Notes under the pieces: generated by a model
What the model was told of the DNA's origin: nothing
The model's input: the letters and a program-made list of their open reading frames with translations, nothing else
Databases searched by the model: none
Assembly (NCBI GenBank): GCA_018136815.1
Contig: CM030931.1
Location: forward strand, 1,839,398-1,903,397
Length of the DNA: 64,000 bases
Direction of reading: 5' to 3'
Origin: Isochrysis galbana
Taxonomy: Eukaryota > Haptophyta > Isochrysidales > Isochrysidaceae
Program-made: the position numbers and the translations under genes
Shown here: positions 53,379-63,572 of the stretch, piece by piece
Layout: every line of letters begins with the position of its first letter
How positions within the stretch are numbered: position 1 is the first letter of the stretch

Positions 53379-53483
53379 CCCGTACAAACACGGTACCTAA
53401 AACGGAGTGGATTTGAAACACGGTAAAAACGGGCTGTTTTTGGCCTCCGTAGAAACACGGCAAACACGGGTTTCCCACCTAGG
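53379..53483 (-). repeat. Truncated MITE copy, second subfamily
   Basis: Read on the minus strand it starts CCTAGGTGGGAAACCCGTGT and contains GGAGGCCAAAAACAGC and a TTTCAAATCCACTCCGTTTT block. It parallels the element at 52026 position by position, with CGTGTTTGC-type subterminal motifs in place of CAGTGTTTTT. Its other end was not found. Confidence 0.65.
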
Positions 53484-53843
53484 CTCCCAAGGCCCCCAGC
53501 CAGGGGCTCCTAATATAAGCATGTGTATGTACTCGAAAGTCGAAAGGCAATGACCGTCCTCGCGGAGGGCTAGGAATTAAAATTAGCCGTCCCCTCCCCT
53601 TCCCCCTCCCCTCAGCTGCCGCTTTCCCCCGCTCTCCCGCCGGCCGGTAAAGCGGAGAGAGAGCGCTCCCCCTCCCCCCGCCCCCGAGCCCTCCCTCCCG
53701 CCCCGCCCCGCTTCCCCCCCCCTCTCCCCTTCCCTCTCTTCCCCTTCCCCGCCTGCCGTCCCCCCGGCACGCCCCTCCTCTTTCTTCTCCCTTCTCCTCT
53801 CGCCTCCCCTCTCTTCCGCCGCGCCTCGTCCCCCAGCGCGGCG

Positions 53844-56059
53844 ATGGCCTCTTCAACGCTGCTCACTCTGCGTGGCATTGACTACCGCCTCGCCCTCAGC
53901 GCCGACGACGGCGCGCTTAGGCTCGATCTGCAGGAGGCCCAGACTGGAGCGCTCTGGAGCGGTACCTTCAACACGCGATGTGAGCTCCGCTCGCAGTGCT
54001 GTCGAGCCCGTCCCCGTGTCCGCACCCAAGCCTGCGACCTGTGCCCACACCCGCTCCCTCGCTTGCGGCCTGCGCCCGAGCTGAAGCTCACGGACGCACG
54101 CGCGCCAGCCCCCTTACAACCGTGAACTAAGGCTTTCGTCCATTATACCACACAGATATCGAGGAGATCACGCAGAAGACCGGCAGTTACAAGAAGTTTG
54201 CCGTCTTTGTCAGCATGCTGCGCACCGCGCTTGCGGCGCCTGTGGGCGATGAGACGCTGAAGCTTGATGTGCTGACGTACGCGGACCTCCAAGTACTGAA
54301 GCAACGAAAGGCCATGGGTGGCGAGCTAGGCTTCCACTCCGGTATGCATGCGCAGCCAACCGCCGCCTCGTCGACGAAGCGCTACCTCATCCTCACATAT
54401 GTGTCGCAGTATGATCGCGTGCACTTCCCACTGCCGCTCGCCCTCATCCAAGGGGCACAGCAGCCCAGCGCCGAGTTGGCGGTACCCCCGGCTAGACAGC
54501 AGCTCATGCCGCAAGCCCCTCTATGGGCCCATGAGCCTGCCGGTGTTGATATGGCAGGATCGCATAGCCTGCAACAACGGTGCGAGCGGCTCAGCCGCGA
54601 GAAGGCCGAAGCTCTCACTGCTTACCAGACGTTGCAGCGGGAGTCGGAGCGTGAGATTGAGCGGCTCCGCCGCCGCTGCGATGCACTCTCACGCGAGCTC
54701 GACGAGCAGGTGGAGCAGGCACGCTCCTTAGAGGCTCAGGTGCTCGTCTCGCGCGGCGACAGCGCTGCGATTGATAAGCTGCGCGCGAAGCTTGATCGGC
54801 AGGAGGAAAAGCACGAACGTGAGCGGCGTGATTTGGAGCGGACGATCGACAAGCAGAAGAAGGAACTCATCCTGGTCAATGCGGAACTCTCACGCTCGAA
54901 ACGCGAAGAAGAGAGGCTCCGCCGTCACGCGAGACAGGCTGGGGCAGAGGCCAAGATTGCTCAGCGTCGCTCGGCGGCTTTGATTGGCGTGGCCTCACGC
55001 GAGCATGCTGGATCGCGCCCGGTCTCTGCCGTGGGTAGTCGTACCGGCTCTCGAGCCTCATCTGCGGAGCGCAATCGCGACCCAAGCTCCCGATCGGTGC
55101 CATCTTCGCGGCGTGTCTCGCAGACCTTCTCAACGTGCAGCTCCGCTGCGTCCTCGCGTGCAAGCTCAACGGAACGCCGGCGGAAACGTGAGAGCGAGCG
55201 CCCTCCGTGGAACGCGGGTGCGGGTGTGCGCGTTGCGCCGAGCACTCATCTATCTGGATCGCGTGATGCCTCTCGCCATTCCTCGCGGCCGTCGTCGCAG
55301 AACGGTTCCCAGTCGCAGTCCAGGAGACCATCCCGGATGCCATCGCGCACAACTTCAGCAGCTGCATCGCGAGGAGCCTCTGCCCACGCATCTCACCCCT
55401 CCTCAGCGGCTGCCTCGCGTGTGTCGTCTCGCAACTCCTCGCGTGCCAGCTCTGTGCCTCAATCCCGTGCGCTGTCTGATGCGGGAGGCGCATCATCGCG
55501 AGCATCGTCACGAGCATCGTCCCGCGCAGGCTCAGTAGAGCGCACCCGGCCTTATCGCTCCAGCCTCGGTACAGCCGGGCGTGACCGGACGAGCGGCGCG
55601 CCCTCGAGGGTGCCTTCCATCGAGGAAGCTGCACGCGAGGCGCTCATGCAGACAGCGCACTCATCGCGACGACCGGCTGGGGCGAGTCGTGCGCCAATTG
55701 CATTCGACTCGTCTGAGGACGACTTTGAATACCACCGTAACAAGGGCCCTCTGCTTCCGGCGTCGGCCGGCGGCACGAGGGTGGCGAACCACGTTGGACT
55801 TCCCACCGAGTCTCGGAAGTTTGCTGGTAGCATGGAAGTGCTAAAGGAGAACCAGCTGCAACGCCCTGCCAATGGGGTCAAGAGTGGGCCGCGTGTACGC
55901 GGCCTGCGCGAGGTACCTGAGCCCCACAACGCCAACGACGGCGCATTACATGTGGCTCATGGAGTATTGCACGACGATACATTCCGCGACATGAGTGACA
56001 TCGATCGGCGCCTAAATGCTTTGCAAGACTTTCTGCGTGGCGCCAAGATCCCGTGCTAG
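53844..56059 (+). CDS. CCDC61: CCDC61/VFL3 centriole-basal body protein
   Basis: Two exons, 53844-53979 and 54156-56059, join in phase 1 (GTGAGC...CACAG) to 679 residues. CCDC61 (VFL3 in Chlamydomonas) is an XRCC4-fold paralogue of SAS-6 that organises basal-body fibres. The head domain shows WSGTFNTRYIEEITQKTGSYKKF, LDVLTYADLQVLKQRK and KRYLILTYVSQYDRVHFPLP. A long coiled coil follows (about residues 165-275, including QRESEREIERLRRRCDALS). Then comes an Arg/Ser/Ala-rich disordered tail with many SRASS-type repeats and a short conserved-looking C-terminus (MSDIDRRLNALQDFLRG). The start follows a CT-rich leader. Its presence implies that the organism builds flagella or basal bodies. Confidence 0.88.
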
Positions 56060-57430
56060 ACACTCATGACGTGCCTCTCGCGACTCTGGCAAGGGCCGAT
56101 GTTGCGACGATTTAACCTTGCAGGATTATGCTGTTATGGTCCAGTGTAGATATCGGGTGATCTTCAATCATATCCCACACACCACCAGAGTAGAGTAGAG
56201 GCGAGATCTTTGGGATTCATCGGCAATCCCGCTTCATGGCTTTGCGGCGGCGACGAGTATTGGAAGCGCACAGCGATAACGTTGCATCCTAGAAGGAAGA
56301 CACTCAGTTCTTGGCGGATGCTCTTCGAAGTAGCGACCATGCGTGGTTTGAAGCAACAGCGTGGCTACAACGAGCGGATGAGACGGATTGCGCCGCCGAG
56401 GTCCATGATAGCGCAAACAGCTCATTCCCCAACATTGGATTAGTCGAGCTTGGATGCGGTGTCTTGCGTACAGTGGGGGCGTGACTAGGTGGGAGCGGCA
56501 AGATATTGAAGAGGGCAATCTGGATGCTGGTCGTAAGGCAGGGTGTCCTCACCATCTCAAGATCAAGGCGTCCATTGTTACGAGAGGTGGCAAAGCGACA
56601 AGATACGGGCAGAGCGCGAGTTCAAGGCCGTTGGTGTAGTGAGCCAAATGCTGACAACAAATCACTTGTCTACATCATCACGATGATGACCAGCTTGAAG
56701 GCAGTCATTAGGCAGTCATGAGCCAGATCAATATGCATGTGCATGCCACACCACACGCCACGGATCAATGAGCATATCGTGTATTGTAGACAAATTGTAG
56801 ATTGTTGCAGCTTACCATATAATTGAGCCGTAGCGGCACTCTAGAACTCCACGAGGTGCTTGCTCTTGCTCCCAACCAATAGGCGACAGAGGGGTATGCT
56901 TCTTGTCTCGGGGATAGCTCATAAAACTAACCAGCGGTAATAAGAGAGTGTCTCCCTCCGCCATAGCTAGACCAGTCACTCACGCGCTTTTTAGCCACTG
57001 CATTTTCCGCACCCCTCCTGGGTGTCCAAGGATTCCCCAGGGACCCCCCTTACCTGCCCCCCCCCCCCCCCCCGCGACCCCCCTCTACCCCACGAAAATC
57101 CATGGCGTCGGTGAGTGACTCCCCCGCCTTGTCGGGCCCATGGAAGTCTATTTTGGGAGAATGGGAGGATCGAGGATCGCGCGCGTGAGAGAATCAAAGC
57201 AGTGAATGTCGGGCGAAACCCCATAAGAAACGCGGAGGTTCCGCGTCGGCCGATCGCCAGCTGCCAGCTGGTGAGGAGCGCAAGCTCAAGCTCAAGCGCC
57301 TCGCGAGGGATGTGGGACATCCCTGGTGGGTCGCACGCTCGATCTCGAGGGTCGCACAGTCCGGTAGTGACATATCCCCGCCCGCTGCGCCGCGGGCATA
57401 CGATAATTCGACACGCAAGAGGACTAGTGG
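56060..57430. other. Intergenic, no gene recognised
   Basis: Short frames only. A C run lies near 57058-57074, followed by a small stretch of apparently unique sequence to 57420. Confidence 0.45.
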
Positions 57431-57439
57431 ACTATAAAA

Positions 57440-57530
57440 AATTGATGTTATATCCTAGCCAACCCCACTAGCTAATTGGACACAACTTTTATTCAGTCCC
57501 GGAAGCATCCCGCCATGCCTGACGAGCCAG
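57440..57530 (-). repeat. 3' end of the ~874-bp retroelement family, copy 4
   Basis: Contains TGTTATATCCTAGCCAACCC, CACTAGCTAATTGGACACAA and CCCGCCATGCCTGACGAGCC as in copies 1 and 2, with small insertions (ATTCAG, AGC). Beyond 57530 the sequence differs from copies 1 and 2. The region to about 58160 carries a 212-codon minus frame that shares only the last few residues with the copy 2 frame (LARQAWRD). It may be a divergent member, but no flanking duplication was found. Confidence 0.7.
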
Positions 57531-58084
57531 GACCGAACTGTTTGTGCTTGTCGAGGTGGGTGCAGTAGCTTCAATCGCCAACGCACGTGAGTTGTGAGAT
57601 CTTGAGCATGAGCAAACGCTTGGTAAATAGAGAGTGTGGTTGGTGAACTTCTGTGAGGTGTGAGCTGTGGCTATGTGTGTGTTGAGGTGAGACTGTAGCA
57701 AATTGTTCCGTATAGAGGGGGTGTGGGGCGCGGCGTCGCGACGCGTGACGCGGGGCCCCTGTCTGCCTGGCGACCAGGGATGGGGGGGGGGGGGGGGATC
57801 AGTACGAGAGCAGGCCCATGCGGGCCTGGGAGTGCGGCTCGCGGCCCGCGCCCACGAAGGGTCTGGGTCAGATTGTTGAATGCCCAGCCCCTGCCTGAAG
57901 GCAGGGGCTGAGGTTGATTGTACGGGCCAACCCCGGGGGGTGTCCGCGATGGAGAGGGGGGGCCGCGAGGCCCCCATTGACCCCCACTTATAAAAGTAGG
58001 TTCCAGGTTGAGGGGGAAGAAGATAGCAAACGGGGGTGGCTTCAGTATAGTTACCCCGGGGCCGGGGCCACGTGCGATGCGAGT

Positions 58085-58115
58085 AAATTAAGATTTTTTC
58101 TCCTCCGCCGTACCA
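58085..58115 (-). repeat. Degraded CACGTGGC/A-run repeat
   Basis: The complement reads GAAAAAATCTTAATTTACTC then CGCACGTGGCC, resembling the A-run plus TTAATATTCTCGCCTCACAC motif near 25210 and its copies near 22165-22205 and 19926. Confidence 0.4.
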
Positions 58116-58159
58116 TAGTAGTGCCACACCGGACAGACACCGTCATGCCGTAGTTCCTT

Positions 58160-58765
58160 TTATCGCCCCCAATCATTGTCATTGCTCATGTTTCGCATCA
58201 GAACCATCTCACATCCAACCCCAGCCTCCTAGCCAGTCACACTCCACGAGTCTAAGCCTGCGCAGAGCGCAAGTACCGCACAAAGAGAACTTCTTTAACG
58301 GTCACGCGAGCAAGCTACCACCCACGCCTCTTGTGCAACAGCAAAAACACCCAACGCCACTAGATAAACAACCATGAGTTGCGCAACCTCCCGTAGCAGT
58401 GAGAAATCAAAGGACTGATAGCAAACGTGCCCCATTAATGCCACACGCATGCATCGTCAACCTGGCCGGCTCCCAAAATTTGAACATGTGGTGATGACAA
58501 AGCTGTTAGGCGGTTATGCGCGTGGCGCAACCTGAGGAGTGAATACCATTGCCTCGATTAGGTTATCCGTCCTGGCTCGGATATCCGGCATACGTGTACT
58601 GAGTGTTGCACGCAAACAGAAGCAGCACGGGAGTTGGCCCAGCCGGAAGACGGCGCGTCGACAGCCGGCGTAACCTTGAGGCTGGCTGTTTCGATGAATG
58701 CGCGGAACAGATGCGCCAACACTTAAGTGAGCAGCATTTGCAAAACTCCATTACTTTGCCGTCGC
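58160..58765. other. Intergenic, nothing recognised
   Basis: 3' flank of the PH-like gene. A minus frame at 58563-58865 overlaps its end and shows no domain. Confidence 0.45.
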
Positions 58766-59318
58766 TCACGTCCCGCGTTTTAGGGAGAGCCGGGAGCCAC
58801 CAGCGTCGTGAGTTTCTCTGTACCGCGCAAGAAGCTGGCGCAGATTGTGCACCATTACTGTGCACTGATTTGTGTCTACTGCTTTGAAGGTGTAGTCGCG
58901 GCCTGAGCTCTGGACGACGAACTCGCCGTACTCCAGCTCATCAACTTTGCTGATGGAGCTGAAGGGCACCTTCTTTGGCCGTCCGATCGGCTTGTCGTTG
59001 GTTGAGACCTTTTGATAGCACAAGCTGTCGGTTTCTGCGTACACGTAGCGTGGCTGCCACAGCACCATCTGCCATGCCCCAAGCTTCACAGCGGCATCCT
59101 GCGGCAGGCGTGAGTGGCAGGTGAGGCCAAGCGCGACGGGAAAGGATTGTTGTCGGTGAAGGGCGCATGAATTAAGGGCAATTCCCCTCTCGCGTGCGCA
59201 CCGCCAGCTTCTCCATCACTCCCCTGGTCTCGGAGACAAGCTGCGTAAGGTCGTCCTGGACCACATCCTCCTCACACTGTGAGAGCCAGCGGAGCTGAGC
59301 GTCGTTGGTGCTGGCCAT
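58766..59318 (-). CDS. Small PH-domain-like protein
   Basis: Two exons, 59202-59318 and 58766-59098, join in phase 0 (GTGCGC...GCCGCAG) to 149 residues. Exon 1 encodes a helical N-terminus (MASTNDAQLRWLSQCEEDVV). Exon 2 encodes a pleckstrin-homology-like pattern: WQMVLWQPRYVYAETDSLCY, then KVPFSSISKVDELEYGEFVV, then SSGRDYTFKAVDTNQCTVMV and a final helix ending LLARYRE. PH domains bind phosphoinositides or proteins. No catalytic partner domain is seen, so it may be an adaptor, or further exons may lie downstream. It stands on the opposite strand to a long GA/G-rich region that forms its 5' flank. Confidence 0.65.
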
Positions 59319-59389
59319 GGCGTGCGCTGGGCAGTGGGCCCGCGCTGCTCAGCCACCCGCCCCGCGCCGGTACTCCTCGCCGCCGCGCT

Positions 59390-60140
59390 GTGGGGGAGAG
59401 AGGGAGAGAGCCTTGGAGGGGGTGGAGGAGAGTCGGCTCGTCTGGTCCCCAGAGGGACAGAGGGAGGGGAGAGAGAGAGAGGAAGAGAGGAAGTTAAGGT
59501 GAGATGCTTAAGACAAGGAGAGAGAGGAGGTGCGGTAGGTTATGTACGGGCGGAGGAGAGGAGAGAGAGAGGAGAGGAGGGGAGAGGAGGGGTAGCCAGC
59601 GAGAGCCGTGTGGAAGAGTCGTCCCGCGAATTTGGGAGAAGAGTGAGGGCGAGGACTCTCTTCTGTGCTCTAGGGGAGGGAGTCTACTCGTCTCATGGGG
59701 TCGGTCGTCTCGTGAGGAAGCGAGGGGGAGAGAGAGGAGAGAGAGAGGAGAGAGAGAGAGGGGGAGAGGGGCGGCGGCGGCGGCGGGGGGGAGGGAAGCG
59801 GCGCTGTCCCTCAGAGGAACCGCGCGGAGCGGCAGGGAGGACCGCCGCGGAGAGAGAGAGAGACAACGGGAAGAAAGGGGGGGGGGGGCGGGGGGGCGGG
59901 GGGGGGGGGGGAGGGGGGCGCGCCTCCCCACTGCCGCAGCTCTCTATCGCCACTGCCGCAGCTCACTTATTTAAAGCCTGCCCACGCGCCGAGCCCCTTC
60001 CCCGCGGGCGCCCCCCATTGCCCCCCCCCTCCCCCCCCCCCCTTCCTGCCGGCTGCCCAGGTGCCAGGTGAGCGGCTGTTATCGCCTTGTTGCTCGGCGG
60101 AGGCGAGAGGGGGGGGCGAGAGAGGCGGGGGGGAGGTGAT
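59390..60140. repeat. GA/poly-G and poly-C low-complexity block
   Basis: Long GAGAGG stretches, a near-continuous G run at 59877-59925 and C runs at 60018-60041. Frames here are low complexity in both directions and are not called. The left part is the CT-rich leader of the PH-like gene in its own sense. Confidence 0.8.
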
Positions 60141-60378
60141 TCGCATCCGGACCAGGACAGGACCAGGACCAGAATGGTCTGAAGAATAACAATAAGAGTG
60201 GATAGTTGAGACCGCTTCTTGCACTAACCCTAGCCTCCAGTCTATTCGGGGGGGTTTGCAGCGACTCAACGGGGACTCAACTTGGACTCGACTGCGGCGA
60301 CTTGGCACTTGGCAAGTCGCGTTGTTGAGTCGTAAGTCGCGGTGTTGAGTCGCGTTAGAACTTATAGCGTCATTTGAC

Positions 60379-60446
60379 ATCTTGTTAGCTAGCATTCCTA
60401 GCCACATACACCGGACGAGCCATGCGCCAACCGCGCACACCCCCAC
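60379..60446 (-). repeat. Dispersed repeat, inverted copy of 4953-5025
   Basis: The complement reads TGCGCGGTTGGCGCATGGCT, CGTCCGGTGTATGTGGCTAG. A MITE copy starts two bases beyond it. The preceding 60256-60370 holds several GACTCAAC/GACTCG motifs. Confidence 0.7.
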
Positions 60447-60447
60447 C

Positions 60448-60680
60448 TAGATGTGAAAGACAGAAACAGTGTTTTTTTTCGGAGGCCAAAAACAGTGTTT
60501 TTCACTATTTTTCAAACGCCCTCCGTTTTTGCCACTGTTTTTTTAGAGCGGGGCTGGGGCTCCTAGCTGGGAAACACGTGTTTGCCGTGTTTCTAAAAAA
60601 ACCCAAACACAGTCGTGTTTTGCCGTGTTTCAAACCCCCTCCAATTTGGCCGCCGTGTTTGCAGCAGCTCGCCAGCAGCC
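60448..60680 (+). mobile_element. Two MITE fragments in tandem
   Basis: 60448-60560 matches the first ~115 bases of the MITE at 52026 almost exactly. At 60571 a second start, CCTAGCTGGGAAACACGTGT, begins a copy of the subfamily seen at 53379-53483. Neither right end is present. Likely one element inserted in the other, or a recombination product. Confidence 0.7.
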
Positions 60681-60809
60681 AGCGCAGCGCCCGCCCGCGC
60701 TTGCGGGCGCGCGGCACACGAGAGATAGGAGATAGGGATAGGGCATAGATACTAGATGTAGATATAGACACAAATACCAACAGAGATGGTGGGTACTCTT
60801 TCTAGATTC

Positions 60810-62803
60810 TCAGATAAGGAGCATGCGCAACTGCTCCTCACTTGGACTCACAGCCTCATCACCAAGCCAATCGTCCTCGGCGTCGCTATCATCATCGCTG
60901 TCCCACTTTGCGACATCTGGAGACCATCCTGCGTGTTGCACACGCATCTGCACATGCATCGATTCGTGACAATAGACGAGCTTATCTGCGACATCATGGC
61001 GCATGCTCGACCGAGCTTGAGAGTGAATTTGTCCGTACACCGACCAATTTCGTTCGGCAGCGGACGCAGCTGCCGGTTGTGATAGGACGGTTTGCGCCAC
61101 GGATGCAAGCAACGGAATGTGCTTACCATAGATAGTCCACCATTGAGATGGCTCCATCACCTTAGCATTTTCGAGTGCCGATGGTCGCGAGAAGGCGCCT
61201 TGTAGGCCCAGGTTAGGATTTCGGAAATTTTTTTCAAAATTTGGGGGTGGGTTTACTCACAGATTGCGGGGCGAAATTTCGCAAAATTTGGGGGGCTCCT
61301 GCAGCGCCCTCGCAAAATTTGGGGGCTCCTGCAGCCCCCCCCCCCCGCCCCCCATCACTCCCATCACCCCATCTCCCATATCCATATCCTAACTTTAACT
61401 TAGGGGAAGGGGGGATCCTATACCTAGGGAGAAGGGCGGGGGGGGGGGGGGGTAGTAAGTAGTAAGAGCGGGAGGCGGGAGAGAGAGGGGAGAGGGTAGG
61501 GTAGGCTAAGAGTGAAGGTGAAGGGCGGGAGAGGGGGGGTAAGAAAGGGCGGGAGAGGAGGGGTAGTAAAGGCGGGAGAGGGGGGGGGGAGCCGCGGGGG
61601 CGCCGGAGAGAAGAGAGCGAGAGAGCGCGAGCGCGATCCGCAGACCGCAGACCGCAGACCATCATGTTTGGCGATGGACAAATGAGTGCCTTGGCCGATC
61701 AGATTCAATGTGGGTTGATGTTGCGGTATAATCACACCGGTGACCTTGAGTAAGGAGTGAGTAATATGTTAGTAGAGTACGTGTGTGATGTGTGTCATTG
61801 TGCAAGTACTTTAATAATTAACGTTGCGCGTTGCGCAAACGAGAGTCAATGAGTGTCAATCCTCGCTCTATCTAGGTGAAAAGTGAAAAGCCCATTCATG
61901 TAGCCAAATACAGATAGCAGCGGCGGCGGGGCTATATGCAATGTGCTATATAGTATAGGTAGCTAGGTCAGGCTAGCGCGCGAGCGCGGGAGCGCTCGCA
62001 CCTCGCAAAATATTTGCGAAATTTGGGGCAGTGAACGCGAAATCTGAGCGAAATATCCGAAGAAATTTGGGCGGGTTTCAAACGAAATTCTGACCTGGCC
62101 CTAGCGCCTTGGCCGCTTTGGAAGACAACAAATTCCCTCTCAACTTGCGCGACTCGGTGCACGACCTCGGGAGTTGAAAAGGTGTACTGCCGCCAAGCCT
62201 CATCTTGATTGGGGGAGGCCATGATTGCATCGCGCAAACATAAGCGATCGAAGACCAGGTGAAGACCTTCCGTGGTTGCCTCATCCAAATCGCCCACTGT
62301 GCCCATGTATTGCGGATCCAAAGCATACGCTGCGGCGTGCATTGGCGAGTGCAAATACTCCCATCGTTCAGCGTGAATCTCTGCCAACTGCTTGAACCAC
62401 GGAACCTTACCTTGCAGCGATTCAATCCGTTGCCCGATTGTGAACATGTGATCATACACTTTGCCGATGCAGAAGGTGTTACTGTCCAGCAGACGGAGAA
62501 GCTTGATAAGAGGCATGGCCACATAGAGAACCTTAATGAGAGGTTGCCAAAACCCCTCCTCATCAAGCACAATGGCTTTCACCTTCCTCCCAATCTCTGC
62601 ATCAAGGTCCTCATCATCACGTGCGATAGCAGACCGTCCCCGCGCCGAGAACTTGTGTGCTCCATATTCGAGCGTCACAACCACCTGTTGGAGCTCAGTC
62701 TTCACACGCAACATTCGAGACATCTCGCGGTATTTCCCCGCGAAACGTGTTTGCTTTGCACGATACAACCCGAAGTTGGAGCCATGATTTGATGCAATCA
62801 TCT
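60810..62803 (-). pseudogene. hAT-like transposase gene split by a nested element
   Basis: Two minus-strand blocks, 62104-62803 and 60810-61194, belong to one reading frame. The first has GKVYDHMFTIGQRIESLQG and LHSPMHAAAYALDPQY, typical of hAT/DUF659-type transposases. The second has the dimerisation region WWTIYGKHIPLLASVA and ASAAERNWSVYGQIHSQAR, followed by an acidic tail (SDDDSDAEDD). Ignoring the insert and one copy of the 8-bp duplication, the frame is continuous across the junction. The N-terminal half runs into the assembly gap at 62804. Frame integrity on both sides suggests the gene was intact until recently. Confidence 0.82.
61203..62103. mobile_element. Non-autonomous hAT-like element nested in a hAT transposase (901 bp)
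   Basis: Ends are TAGGCCCAGGTTAGGATTTC on the left and, as the complement of the right, TAGGGCCAGGTCAGAATTTC. The flanks are a perfect 8-bp duplication, GCGCCTTG, at 61195-61202 and 62104-62111. Several AAATTTGGGG copies lie within about 130 bases of each end, likely transposase-binding subterminal repeats; two of them are part of a ~33-bp tandem unit containing GGGCTCCTGCAG. No transposase is encoded. The interior holds G-rich low-complexity sequence. Confidence 0.9.
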
Positions 62804-62903
62804 NNNNNNNNNNNNNNNNNNNNNNNNNNNNNNNNNNNNNNNNNNNNNNNNNNNNNNNNNNNNNNNNNNNNNNNNNNNNNNNNNNNNNNNNNNNNNNNNN
62901 NNN
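62804..62903. other. Assembly gap (100 N)
   Basis: Run of N interrupting the hAT transposase gene. A minus frame on the far side (62904-63217, starting MKRFKKGSSQSESRMRTA) may be its N-terminal part, but I cannot confirm this. Confidence 0.99.
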
Positions 62904-63449
62904 CCTTCGTCGTTTATGGAAGGCTCAAACATCTCAGAAGTGGAATCTCGTGCATCCTCCAAAGCCGCTTGAATCTTCTTCACCCAACGTGATGCTGGAG
63001 CAGAGGAAGCCGCAGCTGTCGACGAGTATCGAACCGGCCAGGCCGCGCTAGCTGACACTGAGATCGATGGCATTCGCCTCAATCGAGCGTGGCGTGCTGT
63101 GGTCGGCATGGCGCCCCCTAGCCGCTGCACCAAGCAGGAAAGCCTGGTCACTCGAGCGGCGACGGCGGTGCGCATCCTACTCTCCGACTGACTACTTCCC
63201 TTTTTAAACCGCTTCATGATTGAGGTGGTCCGCGGGTGAACGGGCCCACCCCCGGTATTACCCCTCGTACAAGCCTAGTCCTCCTGTCCTCCTGGAGGAC
63301 GCTAATCCCGTCTCGAGTATACATGGCTATATTTGGAACCCCTAGGGTCTTTGGCGGCCCCTGGGGGCCCTTTGAGACACATATGGCCCCCCTTGCGGGC
63401 TTGGGTAGAAGTACCAAGAATAAATTCGTCAATAATAGGCTGATGGCTG

Positions 63450-63572
63450 ATGGTGATTGAAGGCTTTTCCATGCTGTGGGGGTGATGGCGATTGAACGCG
63501 TTTCCACGTGTAGGCTGATGGTGATTGAACGCTTTTCCATGCTGTGGGTGATGATGATTGAGCGCCTCTCGC
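63450..63572. repeat. Minisatellite shared with 25921-26021
   Basis: Four imperfect copies of a unit containing TGATTGAACGCTTTTCCA with GTAGGCTGATGG or GCTGTGGGGGTGATGG spacers. Confidence 0.75.

Noticed and set aside
59322-60071. 249-codon plus ORF over the GA/poly-G block
   Set aside because: Translation of simple repeats, antisense to the leader of the PH-like gene.
61225-61340. AAATTTGGGG copies as telomere-like repeats
   Set aside because: Few, irregularly spaced and near the ends of a transposon with a clear target duplication.
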